Below are positions 48,701 through 58,485 of a DNA stretch of 64,000 bases, piece by piece. The notes beneath the pieces were generated by a model, which saw only the letters and a list, made by a program, of their open reading frames with translations, was not told the origin of the DNA and did no database searches. The DNA is from Gymnogyps californianus (lineage: Eukaryota > Chordata > Aves > Accipitriformes > Cathartidae): contig NC_059475.1 in assembly GCF_018139145.2 (NCBI RefSeq), forward strand, positions 18,976,937 through 19,040,936, in the 5' to 3' direction. Position 1 is the stretch's first letter; each line of letters starts with the position of its first letter. The position numbers and the translations under genes are program-made.

Positions 48701-49234
48701 CACACAAAGACTTACCCCTCCACTCCATCCTTTCTCTCCACTACAAGGTAAAGGGAAACCACTCTGAGTTTGGTGTGTGAAATCACACCATTCACGGTAT
48801 TACCCTAACAGGTAAGCAAGGAGAAAAAAGACCTGAAAAAAGACCAGTGATATGAGGAAAAAGAATTACTACAAACAGACTGAGTATTTCTGATGCTATG
48901 CCAGAACTGTGAACAGGCCAACTTCTGTCACAACAAAAAGAAATCATGTCCTACAGATTTGCATCTCAGGAAACTGCTCCCTTGTCAAACAGCCTTCATG
49001 CAGTGCTGCAGCACTAGCAAGAATGATCTCATTTCTGAAGAAAGATCACTCTTATCTGACATGGCCTTGGAGGCTACCAAAAAAAGCAAATCCAGGACCA
49101 AAATTTCTGCTTCCGCACCAGCTGGCCCATAACTGATCACTTACACTCCAATGGCTGTACCAACTTCTTGTTTTAAGTTCTGTTCACTTTAATTTTGCCT
49201 TTTCTCAAATATTTTGTCTCTTAATCTTTGGTAC
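45746..49234. other. non-coding stretch with simple tracts
   Basis: No gene recognised. Poly-A at 46751-46768, poly-A at about 47411-47425, and poly-C at 47844-47859. Overlapping frames at 47746-48405 are short and without coding pattern. Confidence 0.6.
47844..47859 (+). repeat. poly-C tract (16 C)
   Basis: Sixteen consecutive C between GTT and AACACAG. Low-complexity tract; on the - strand it is a G run like those at 10478 and 37041. Confidence 0.9.
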
Positions 49235-49817
49235 TGTCGTGGTTTAACCCCAGCCGGCAGCTAAGCACCACGCAGCCGCTCGCTCACTGCCCCCCCACCC
49301 CTGGGATGGGGGAGAGAATCAGGGAAAAAAAACCTCGTGAGTTGAGATAAAGACAGTTTAATAGGACAGAAAGGAATGAAAAACAATGATAATGATAATA
49401 ATAATATGACAATAGCAATACTAAAAGAATTAAACTATACAAAGTAAGTGGTGCACAATGCAATTGCTCACCACTTGTTGACCGATGCCCAGTTAGTTCC
49501 CGAGCCGCGATCCCCCCTCCCAGTTAACTCCCCCCAGTTTATATACTGGGCATGATGTCATATGGTATGGAATAGCTCTTTGGCCAGTTTGGGTCAGCTG
49601 TCCTGATGGTGTCCCCTCCCAGCTTCTTGTGCCCCTCCAGCCTTCTTGCTGGCTGGGCATGAGAAGCTGAAAAATCCTTGACTTAGTATAAACACTACTT
49701 AGCAACAACTAAAAACATCAGTGTGTTATCAACATTCTTTTCCTACTAAATCCAAAACACAGCACTATACCAGCTACTAGAAAGAAAATTAACTCTGTCC
49801 TAGCCGAAACCAGGACA
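49235..49817 (-). mobile_element. solo LTR 3, avian ERVL-like endogenous retrovirus
   Basis: A solo LTR on the - strand of 583 bases, nearly identical to LTR 2 (about eight substitutions by eye). It is flanked by GGTAC (49230-49234) and GGTTC (49818-49822), a 5-base target duplication with one later change. The TATATAAA box (complement of 49538-49545) and ATTAAA signal (complement of 49367-49372) are intact. The AATG/AAT microsatellite is shorter than in LTR 2. No internal viral region is attached. The outer end on the + strand reads TGTCGTGG where LTR 2 reads TGTTGTGG. Confidence 0.93.
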
Positions 49818-50850
49818 GGTTCTCTCTTAGATACAGTAAAAAGCAAACCAAAACACCCTATTAATGCAGCATTAATAATTCCAAAAATCTTGTTAAAACC
49901 CCTCCATACTTTATAAAAGAAAGTATTTACCAGGCATTTCAAAGACTGAATAATGCAGGGTGTTAAGCCATCTGTGAAAGGTGTGACGATTTAAAATTTA
50001 TTCACTAGCATAGCAAGAAAACAAGACATCAGATTGCCAAGCCTTTGTGCCTTTACATATTTTGAGATTTCCAACACAAATAATTTCTTTGTTTTCCCAT
50101 CACCAGGCACTAAAAGATTAGATATGACATATTTTGTTCAAGGCATCTCACCTTACTTAGTAAAAAAAAATATAAGAAGAAAGAGAAACATACTGCTACG
50201 AAACATGGCTGAATTAAAAATAGAAGTTGTCTGTGTTTCTTGAGGGACAGGGGGTAGAAGCACAAAAAAACCCAACCTACTCCAGGATGTTGCTTACAAA
50301 AAACAGGAATGCAGCAAAAAAATTTTGAACAATCCCCAAAAGCCGCAACAGTTTCAGTGTATGCCTCCTCACACCACCCCCTACTTATCCTCAGTTCAAA
50401 ATACCTTCAGCCAAGTGAGGGGTAGAATCTCATATAGTTCCTCATTATGTGATATTTACTTCCTACAGGTCCCACATCAGCCACCATCAACCCATAAATC
50501 CAATTCAAAACCATTTTGGATTGACACAGCCTTCTCATATTAATAGCATTTCCTGAATAATTACAAATTTGTAGTTACCCTTATTATGTATTTCTGTAGT
50601 TCATACAAATGTGTAGTCCACTCACAGGTCATGCCTTTTGCCCTCTCTCCTTCTGAGAGGGCTGCTATGTTCTTACTCAACATCTTTGATTATTTGCAAA
50701 TATTCAAATCTGATACACTACCTTAACTCATTTTAAAGAAAAGCAGCACGTTACAACAGCTGACCTGCTTGCCAGTAACACTGCAGTACTATTCTTCCCT
50801 TAAGGAGGAAGGAAAAACATCTGAAATAAATAGATACTTAATGTATCTGT
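49818..50850. other. non-coding stretch, no gene seen
   Basis: AT-rich unique sequence after the LTR, nothing recognised. Confidence 0.6.
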
Positions 50851-50910
50851 TAGATACTAATAGATATCTAATAGATAGATTAGATACTAATATATATCTA
50901 ATAGACAGAT
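50851..50910 (+). repeat. 30-bp tandem duplication of TAGATA-type sequence
   Basis: TAGATACTAATAGATATCTA plus ATAGATAGAT (50851-50880) is followed by a second 30-base copy (50881-50910) with two differences. The surrounding bases (50829-50920) are also TAGATA-rich, so a simple repeat has grown into a higher-order unit. Confidence 0.93.
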
Positions 50911-50920
50911 CAGATAGACT

Positions 50921-52874
50921 ACAGTTATGGTGGTGACATATACCACAAAAGGATAAAGAATTTTTAGGAGGATTAAAATATCCCCAAAATTACATACAGC
51001 AAGGGTTATCTGAAATAATATAGCAGATTATTCTTGCCTAAATACCATAAATACTTTCCTGCTATTTGGATAAACAGCTCTAGGGACACTTTTCAAAACA
51101 ACGCTTTTTAATAGTCTGCATTTGTTTGGAATAATTAGAATTAAAAAACAGGGATATTTTAAAGATAGTGAAATACAACTTCTGTGTGGATTCACAAACA
51201 TTGTTTCAAGGATCGCTTTGAGAGAACTCAGTATTGACTGAGATTCATTTAAAAAATACCACTAGATCTCATTTCTACTGGTTAGACATCAAAATCACCA
51301 TCTCTACAGCATACATGACAGACCTCAGGGTCTCAGTGGCTTTCCACAGTCACCTATAACTGCTGTAAGCAAGCTTTTACATCTAGGGCTGCAACTCCTA
51401 AATCCTTCTCTGCAGCAAATCAAAGTTTTTCCTCCATTTTCATTTTAAAAAAAATTAAAAATTATATATCTATATATATAAATAGAAAGTCAAAATAATC
51501 CCCCTGCAATCTCCTAAACATGACAGTGCAGACTATATTACGCTGCCCAACCCTGCCCCCCAGGGAATTATTTTAGTAATAAAGATACGCTACAGAGAAT
51601 ATCTAACTCCAGCAGATTTAGTCTTGATGGCAAGGCTTGACTAAAGAAGAATAAAGGCCTGGACAAAATAGCAAAACACAGCCAAATCCTTCAGAGCAGT
51701 ACTTGGTCACAGAAAAGTTAGCTTTATTTGTGTGAAATGCAATTACCAGAAACTCACATGAAACCTGCTGTACTGGATAAATGCATCAGTTTTCAATTTA
51801 GACACTAAAGTCTGAATGTGTGACTGACATAGAAATCTTACTTAGCATATGAATAGGAAGACACAGCCAGGGCTTCGGTATTCACATTTCACTGAAGGAC
51901 ATGCAGAGATCAGAACAGGAGACAGATTCAGGCAGTGGAGGCCGTATCCCCCCAATCTCCTACAGTTACTCTGAGTGATGTGGGTCAGGTTAGGCTAGAC
52001 TTAGATTTGCAAGTAAACTGGTGCAACAGGAATAGATCACTAGATTGAAGTAGTTAATGCCAAGTCCCTGACATCTACACTACACAGACAATTCAGGCAT
52101 TTTATTTCACTATAGATTAGTCAGTACCCTGAAACAACTGTCACCAACACACAAATGGTTGACAGCTCTCTGCAGGATCAGCCACTGGTTCAGACCCTCT
52201 AAGATCCCATTAACAGTTGCAAAATGGTCTTAAGTAATACCTCCCTTATGCCTAAATATTTGAAGATTACTAAAGGAAAAGTGCTAATCAGTCCTGTGGT
52301 CACATGTGTATGGTTATGTTTAATATTATTCTATCTTCCAATAATAGTTAAGTGGTAGGTAGGAACAAACGTGAACATTCATAGTAAGATCATCACTTTT
52401 TAAACATGAACACCCTGAAGAAAAATCAGCACGTATGTGTTCAGATCATTTATGTACAAGAATTACATCAAAAGGTCAGCTGGCTTTCTACTTCAGACAA
52501 AGCCTTCAGTATGAAAAAGCTTTTGCATCCTGTGCGTACACACAGACCCAAACACTCTCAAACAAAATTTCCATGCCAGGCAAAGCTTATGGTTCCAGAG
52601 CCTGATCTTATAATTGGGGACTTCAGTAAACTAAAGAGAGCAATGCCCAATTTCACAGACCAGTCATAGTGAAATGAGAGAAATTTCACAGTTTTATTCT
52701 AAAAACGAGGAGCAAAGGGAGAGAGGTTTGGTGGGCTATTTTATTTTTTAAGTCTACTCATACACATAGTGCTGATTTTTTTCTGCAGATGTTTTAAGGT
52801 GCAGCTGAAGGGAGCACAGAGTAAAGTAATGTTGTGGATGCAGAAAGCACGTAGCAACTAGGTGACTTCTTTGG
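50921..52874. other. non-coding stretch, no gene seen
   Basis: AT-rich DNA with an AT-only patch at about 51447-51485 (TATATATCTATATATATAAA). No gene recognised. Confidence 0.6.
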
Positions 52875-53316
52875 GGACATAAGAATTGCCATACTAAACT
52901 AGGCCAGTGGTCCAGTCTGACAATAGCCACTCTACCAATCAGAACAAGGAGCTAGAAACACATATGGCTATGTGTATTCACTGTGTATTCACTGTATTCT
53001 TCCCAGTCCCCCTGTATTTGGCTTTGTCCTGTCACCCATTATTTCAGCTTCTGAACACATTCCATCTCTTCTGTATATGCTAGCAACATAAATCTCTTGG
53101 AGACTTCAAGGATGCAACAGATAAATGTGGTATATGCGTTTTTCATTAAGAAGGATAGAATGCTAACTGATTCTGTGAACACTATGGTGGTAGAAAAGCT
53201 TTAGCAAAGTAGAAAGGTTTTGCAACACTTTCTAAGAATAGTTACACTGGATTTGTATAATCTCCTCTATGAATCTGTCCACAGCCATATACACATCTGT
53301 CCACAGCCACATACAC
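52875..53316 (+). mobile_element. old amniote interspersed repeat
   Basis: Begins GACATAAGAATTGCCATACT, AAACTAGGCCAGTGGTCCAG, TCTGACAATAGCCACTCTAC, continuing through CCTGTCACCCATTATTTCAG to CTCTATGAATCTGTCCA. This order matches a repeat common in reptile genomes (ACATAAGAATGGCCATACTG, GGTCCATCTAGCCC, CCATGAATTTATCTAG). Its tail contains a 22-base direct duplication (53273-53294 and 53295-53316) that arose after insertion. The motif order is clear, but I do not give the formal family name. Confidence 0.6.
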
Positions 53317-54784
53317 AGATGAAAAAAAATAGTATTTTATTCTAGGTTTTGTCAACTACAGTTTGCCAGAGAACAATAGATATAGGCTGCTCTGTAAACC
53401 TTACCCTATAACAGAGTAACAGAGATCTGTCCTATCTGTCCTGTTAATGACTGGGGCAGGGCAAAGAAGATCTCGTAAACCCAGTGAAGCAGTGGAACAC
53501 ATCTGTGTAGCCTATACAGTGGGGAGAGACAACATTGCTTTGCATTGGCAAGAACTTAAGTACACATTCACTTTCCTCAAACACAGCACATATTCCTGAG
53601 ATGGAAAGATAAGAAGGCTCTAACAATGATGGAATTTCTTGGGCCAAAAGCAAGCTTTCAGCTTGAAGGCAATTCCCCACCCCCCCATCCCAAATGTCAC
53701 AGAAGTCAACTGCTTTGCCTGATTTCAGTGCAAACTTCCATCCTTATGATCAGGAACATCCCTTAGCTGTATTGCTTTATGGTGTCATTATTCTGTACTA
53801 AGGGAAGTGGTATTGATTTTAAGGCAACTGTTTTGGTAGGACTTTTCTCATTCTGTTTAGCTTTTTTTGTTTTGGGTTTTTCTGAAGATGAACAAGCCCA
53901 ACCACCACAGGGAGCGTTGGCAGTGAAGATGCCAAGAAACAGATTACATATTTCATATGTTTCCTGCCAAAGTATATTTGCACCCTATGCCTTCCACAGC
54001 TGACTTGGAGCTGCAAAGATCTTTTTTCTTTGGCCCTTCAAAGTTTGATTGCTGCTTCCCATATGAAAGCTCAATAGGAAGCCAGGCTCCTTGTGGCAGT
54101 TCTTGAAGACACTGGCAAACCTGCACACCGAAACCCTGCATCAGTGGGAAACTCCTGCAGGCCCACAGTTACAATAGCAACATTGACATTTGGAAGATCT
54201 TCACGGAGAATTTCTTTTTCCTAATTGTTGTAGGGAACTGTAGTGGGTTGGGGTTTTTTTAATAATTTTTTCTGTAGCCAGCCAAGAACAGAAACTGCAA
54301 CCACCAAGCCTCAAAGGGTGAGTCAGAAAAGCGGGAAGAGACAATTTTTGCAAACTCTCCCCGCTCATCTCCAAATATGCAAGCTATCCCTATAGTTCCT
54401 TCGGAGTCTCCAGTGGATAACTACGTGTTTGAATACAATAAAGTGTCACAGCAAAGAGCAACTGCTGATCTTCCTTAACCAAAAATCATGAATTACATTT
54501 GGACGTTATCCAACAGGCACAACTCTCAACCTTCAGTAAGCAGAATGAAGCTTGTATACAGCATTTCTTACTGTGTTACAGATAGTGGGCATCCCTAACT
54601 AATCCCAGCATCTTTCTTAAGGACCTCATTCTTCTTAGATCCAACATGCTACAATCAGATAAACTAAGCAGTTACTACCTTGGAAAACTCTGCCTGAATG
54701 TTTGCAGAGATGGGTCAGGTGCTATACTGGATCCCATCAAACTGCCAGCGTCTACCTGCTGTTGAGTAAAATGTAGTTATATGG
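53317..54784. other. non-coding stretch, no gene seen
   Basis: No gene recognised. Frames at 53779-54016 and 53953-54141 overlap on both strands and look like chance. Confidence 0.6.
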
Positions 54785-54960
54785 GCAGCACAACTAAAGA
54801 AGCCTGCTCTCCCACAGGTATTCAGTTCATACCAGATTCTTTGGTTTCTAAAAGGGGCAAGCTCACATCAGACTTTCTGTAGTTGAGCCATGTGAAGCAT
54901 CTCTCTTCTATACAGATTCTCTGGTACCTAGAAAAGGATGAGCTTCCACTACAGTAGTTC
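54785..54960 (-). pseudogene. decayed C2H2 zinc-finger array relic
   Basis: On the - strand two copies of a C2H2 finger segment can be traced. One runs AGCTCATCCTTTTCTAGGTA then CCAGAGAATC (coding-sense S-S-x-L-x-R-x-Q-R-I). It is followed by a degraded linker GAAGAGAGATGCTTCACATG, then AACTACAGAAAGTC, then CCCCTTTTAGAAACCAAAGAATC. The spacing between the two Q-R-I-equivalent blocks (CAGATTCT at 54833 and 54913 on the + strand) is 80 bases; tandem C2H2 fingers are 84 bases apart, so about four bases have been lost. Zinc-coordinating codons are mostly destroyed and stops and frameshifts are present, so it encodes nothing now. A third finger may continue to about 54745. The source could be a KRAB-less vertebrate zinc-finger gene; the exact parent is unknown. 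Confidence 0.45.
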
Positions 54961-56574
54961 TCTTAAATGGAGCACTAACCTGCTTTCTTTCCTCTAACCA
55001 AGAGTCTGCTTTCAACAAACTTTTAGAAATTCAGTACTTGTGACACTACTACCTCTCTGTTCTCTCTGTGCAACTAGCCAACATGTTTATAACTTAGAGG
55101 CACACAGAAAGCTGTATTTCTTATACTGAATCATAGAAAGTATTTCCGAGATGTCACAGAAGTCCTGGACCAAGTATTGATCCTGGACCAAGTACTACAA
55201 CTACACTAACTGACGAATAGATTGCAAACGACAGGAACAAGATGACAGCAAGGGAAATTTTGAAACCCACAAAATTATACCAGGAAAAAGCAGCTGAAGT
55301 GCTATTTATACTACGGTAGCAATAGGTGTTTCCCATATGTCACTATCATTACAAGTTTTTGCTTACACACCACTAGGAGACAACAAATAAATTTTTATCA
55401 CAGACACAATTGCCTTGTTTCAGCAGCACAAGAGATTAATTTGATCCAACACTGTAACACAGCTCGTGCTAAGGTGACAGCAATAATATGCAGCTATTCC
55501 AGTCAACGGCAAGTATCATCCACGCCCTTATGTTAAGGTGCAAATCTTCAACACTGACATCCCAAAATGTTACGTTGACTGATAGAGCCTCTCAAATGCC
55601 AGTGCATAAAGTAAACAACATAAATTGAATGCTGTGCTGTCAACAGAGTGGTACAAAATCGGGTGTGTAATTAAGCAGTGTGCAAGTGCACTAACACTAA
55701 AAGTATTCTTGAACTGTTCCTTTCCAACACTGATTTATTCCATTTGTTAATGACATGGCAAAACAATCCTTCTGCTCTATAAAAACATGAAGCTGGCTAA
55801 CAATCCTGATTTTTTAAGTACCTGGGAAAGCAGTGGCTCTGTAAAAGATAGCCCATTCAAACACTCAATGGCTAGCAACTACTGGCTAGCAGCTACTAAT
55901 AGCCAACTCAACTTCCCTACACCCTGCCAAATATTCAAGTTACATCCTGTTGACTCCTCCTGTTTCTCCAGATATCTACAGACTGCAAAACACATGGGGG
56001 TTGGGTTTCGGGTTGTTTGTTTGTTTTGGGTTTTTTTAACTGGATCTCCATACCCTCTGCCAGGAGCTGAAATAAAACCTCCTATCATTGTGTTCTATAT
56101 CTCAAAGCTGTTCTGGGAACTTTGGACAAACATCTACGCTAACTGCCATAAAAATGAAGATGAATTGCAGAATTCTGCCCTCCATTTCTCTGGCTGTCAG
56201 TAACCTTTCATCTTCAATAACAAGTGAAGGAACTGGACAGAAGAAGTAGGGAGAGGGAATAGGAAGGAAAGAAGCTTTTTACAGATAGACAACTCTTCTG
56301 AAGGATCCAAAATTGAAGAAAACCTGCTGTCTTCCTGCAGACAAAAGCAGTAGTACACTGTTCAGTCAAAGGTGTGATTTGTAAGTCTCCAGCATCATGA
56401 CCAGTGCAAGGTGCAAAACAAGAGCCAGAAAAGATTCATTACCTTTCTTAGATTCTTTTTCCTCCATCCATTTCATTATTATTTGTGTTATTACACTATA
56501 AAAGCTTCAGTCAAGATCAAGTTTTCTTTCCTTTAGTCACTAAGAAAACAAACAAGCAAGAGAAAGGAAGCTTC
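54961..56574. other. non-coding stretch with small duplications
   Basis: No gene recognised. An 18-base direct repeat (TCCTGGACCAAGTATTGA at 55163, partial copy at 55181) and a 14-base one (GGCTAGCAACTACT at 55870, GGCTAGCAGCTACT at 55884) are seen. A G/T-rich run lies at 55996-56037. The 138-codon + frame 55787-56203 runs through that low-complexity run and is probably chance. Confidence 0.6.
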
Positions 56575-56700
56575 ATTTACTTTCATTTTACAGACTGGAA
56601 GCTAAGATGCACAGAATGATGGACAAGCCCAAGGAAACACAGCTTGTGGAAGAGACAGAAACCTGAATGTAGATCTCCTGAGAGAATCCAAAGAAAGGCT
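56575..56700 (-). mobile_element. MIR-type SINE relic
   Basis: Read on the + strand: CATTTTACAGACTGGAAGCT, AAGATGCACAGAATGATGGA, CAAGCCCAAGGAAACACAGC, GAAACCTGAATGTAGATCTC. This is the complement order of a MIR (TTTACAGATGGGGAACTGAG, GGCACAGAG, GACTTGCCCAAGGTCACACA, AACCCAGGTCTCCTGA), so the element lies on the - strand. Old and decayed. Confidence 0.55.
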
Positions 56701-57341
56701 GCATTTCCTACCTCATTTTGCTGCAGGAAGTAGAAAGAATTTTGAAAAAGCAAGAAACACTTTTGTCAGTTAGTCCACAGATACCACTTGTGCACTAGAA
56801 AGAAATTATTTCTTTGGTCACCACAGATATTACTTTCAAGCAAAAAGTTAAGAGTTTTTTGTTTTGTGTGGTTGGGTTTAGATTGTTGGGCAGCTATTGG
56901 GAGATGGAGGGAAGAAGTAAGGAGGAGAACAAAGTTAAATCCATTTCAGTTCAGAAAATGGAGAATTCAGTTCTTCTTGAACGGGGATTGAAAATGAAGA
57001 CTTTTTTCGTCCTGTCCCAATCCATCTCTGCTTCTGCAAAGTTCAGCAACTGCAGTTCAGACAGAACTATACTTTTCTTGAGCGTAATGTTCAAGACAGC
57101 TTTAATTGCAAATAAAGTTCAAATAAAATGACAGAGAGAGATAAGTGCATTAGAGGAAGGAAGAAAAGCAACAAGATGCCTCCATTTCCTACCACTTCCT
57201 GTACAACCATTACTGAGATATCAATCGATGATACTGCACAAAGGACACCAGCTTTAAGCAATCTATCTGCTTTCTGAGAAGCTGTCTGAGAATGGTCTTG
57301 ATTTTGTCTGCACAGCTGAAACAAATGCTGAAAGTGTTCAG
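56701..57341. other. non-coding stretch before CR1
   Basis: No gene recognised; AT-rich unique sequence up to the truncated 5' edge of the CR1. Confidence 0.6.
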
Positions 57342-58002
57342 ATGATGGTTGACAAGAAGCTCAACATGACCCAGCAATGTGCACCTGCAGCCCAGAAAGC
57401 CAACCGTATCCTGGGCCACATCAAAAGAAGTGTGACCAGCAGGTCGAGGGAGGTGATTCTCCCCCTCTACTCTGCTCTCATGAGACCCCACCTGGAGTAC
57501 TGCATCCAGCTCTGGGGCCCCCAACATCAGAAGGACATGGACCTGTTGCAGCGAGTCCAGAGGAGGTCCACGAAGATGATCAGAGGGCTGGAGCACCTCT
57601 CCTGTGAAGACAGGCTGAGAGTTGGGGTTGTTCAGCCTGGACAAGAGAAGGCTCCAGGGAAACCTTATAGCAGCCTTCCAGTACCTAAGGGGGCCTACAA
57701 GAAAGCTGGAGAGGGACTTTTTACAAGGGCATGTAGCGATAGGATAAGGGGTAATGGCTTTAAACTGAAAGAGGGTAAATTTAGATTAGATGTAAGGAAG
57801 AAGTTCTTCACTGTGAGGGTGGTGAGGCACTGGAACAGGTTGCCCAGAGAGGTTGTGGATGCCCCAACCCTGAAAGTGTTCAAGGCCAGGTTGGATGGGG
57901 CTTTGAGCAACCTGGTCTAGTGGAAGGTGTCCCTGCTCATGGCAGGGGGGATAGAACTGGATGATCTTTAAGGTCCCTTCCAACCCAAACCATTCTATGA
58001 TT
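57342..58002 (+). mobile_element. CR1 LINE, 5'-truncated, near-intact 3' end
   Basis: A CR1 retrotransposon fragment on the + strand holding the C-terminal part of the reverse-transcriptase protein (ORF2p), then the 3' UTR and the CR1 terminus CATTCTATGATT (57991-58002). A frame of 192 codons is open (57342-57920) and stops at the family's normal position after A-L-S-N-L-V. Typical CR1 motifs are visible: [42 protein letters not shown] short stretch between them (about 57620-57686) is read out of the usual frame: two bases are missing near 57619 and one near 57685, so the losses cancel. All catalytic RT motifs and the endonuclease are absent through 5' truncation, so it is dead. The family is the usual non-LTR element of birds. 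Confidence 0.95.
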
Positions 58003-58299
58003 ACCTGTCCTCTTTCCCTTCCCATGTGGGTATTCTCCAACATCAGGAGGTTTTTGAAAAACAAAAATCTACAACCATGAAAAGTGATTGTTTCAGAAAA
58101 CTTGTAAGGTAATCTAAAGGTAGGGCAAAACAGAAATCTTATGGGAAAACAGGATTTTTATTCAAGACTGCCTCATCATGGAAAGATGCTCGGTTTTGGG
58201 GATACAACGCTGCAAAGGAACTAGAAATCTATGACACAATCCAAACACTTTCAATAAGCTCTAGATCAAATCTCCAGATAATGCTCCTAATTCCTTCAC
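58003..58299. other. short unique stretch between CR1 and MIR
   Basis: No feature recognised between the CR1 terminus and the old SINE. Confidence 0.6.
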
Positions 58300-58485
58300 C
58301 AATTTCTGTACGTCTTTCAGCAACTCAATCTCTCCAATTCAGTTTCCCCACTTGCAAAATATGAATACTTATATGCACTTTATCTGAGTGCTATTATGAG
58401 ACTAAGACTAACATTTCTAAAGCGCTTTGAGATCCATGAGTAGAAGTTGCTATAGAAACATATCTAGTGTATTATTAATTGTGAT
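58300..58485 (+). mobile_element. MIR-type SINE, 3' part
   Basis: Clear amniote MIR order on the + strand: CAATTCAGTTTCCCCACTTG, GCAAAATATGAATACTTAT, TTTCTAAAGCGCTTTGAGAT, CCATGAGTAGAAGTTGCTAT, then GTATTATTAATTG. The AAAGCGCTTTGAGATCC word is almost perfectly kept. The 5' half is missing or unrecognisable. Confidence 0.72.

Noticed and set aside
55128..55150. GAATCATAGAAAG as an inverted CR1 terminus
   Set aside because: Only about ten bases match and no adjoining CR1 sequence follows.
55787..56203. 138-codon + strand open frame
   Set aside because: It runs through a G/T low-complexity stretch, has no coding-like residue pattern, and one or two frames this long are expected by chance in 64 kb on two strands.
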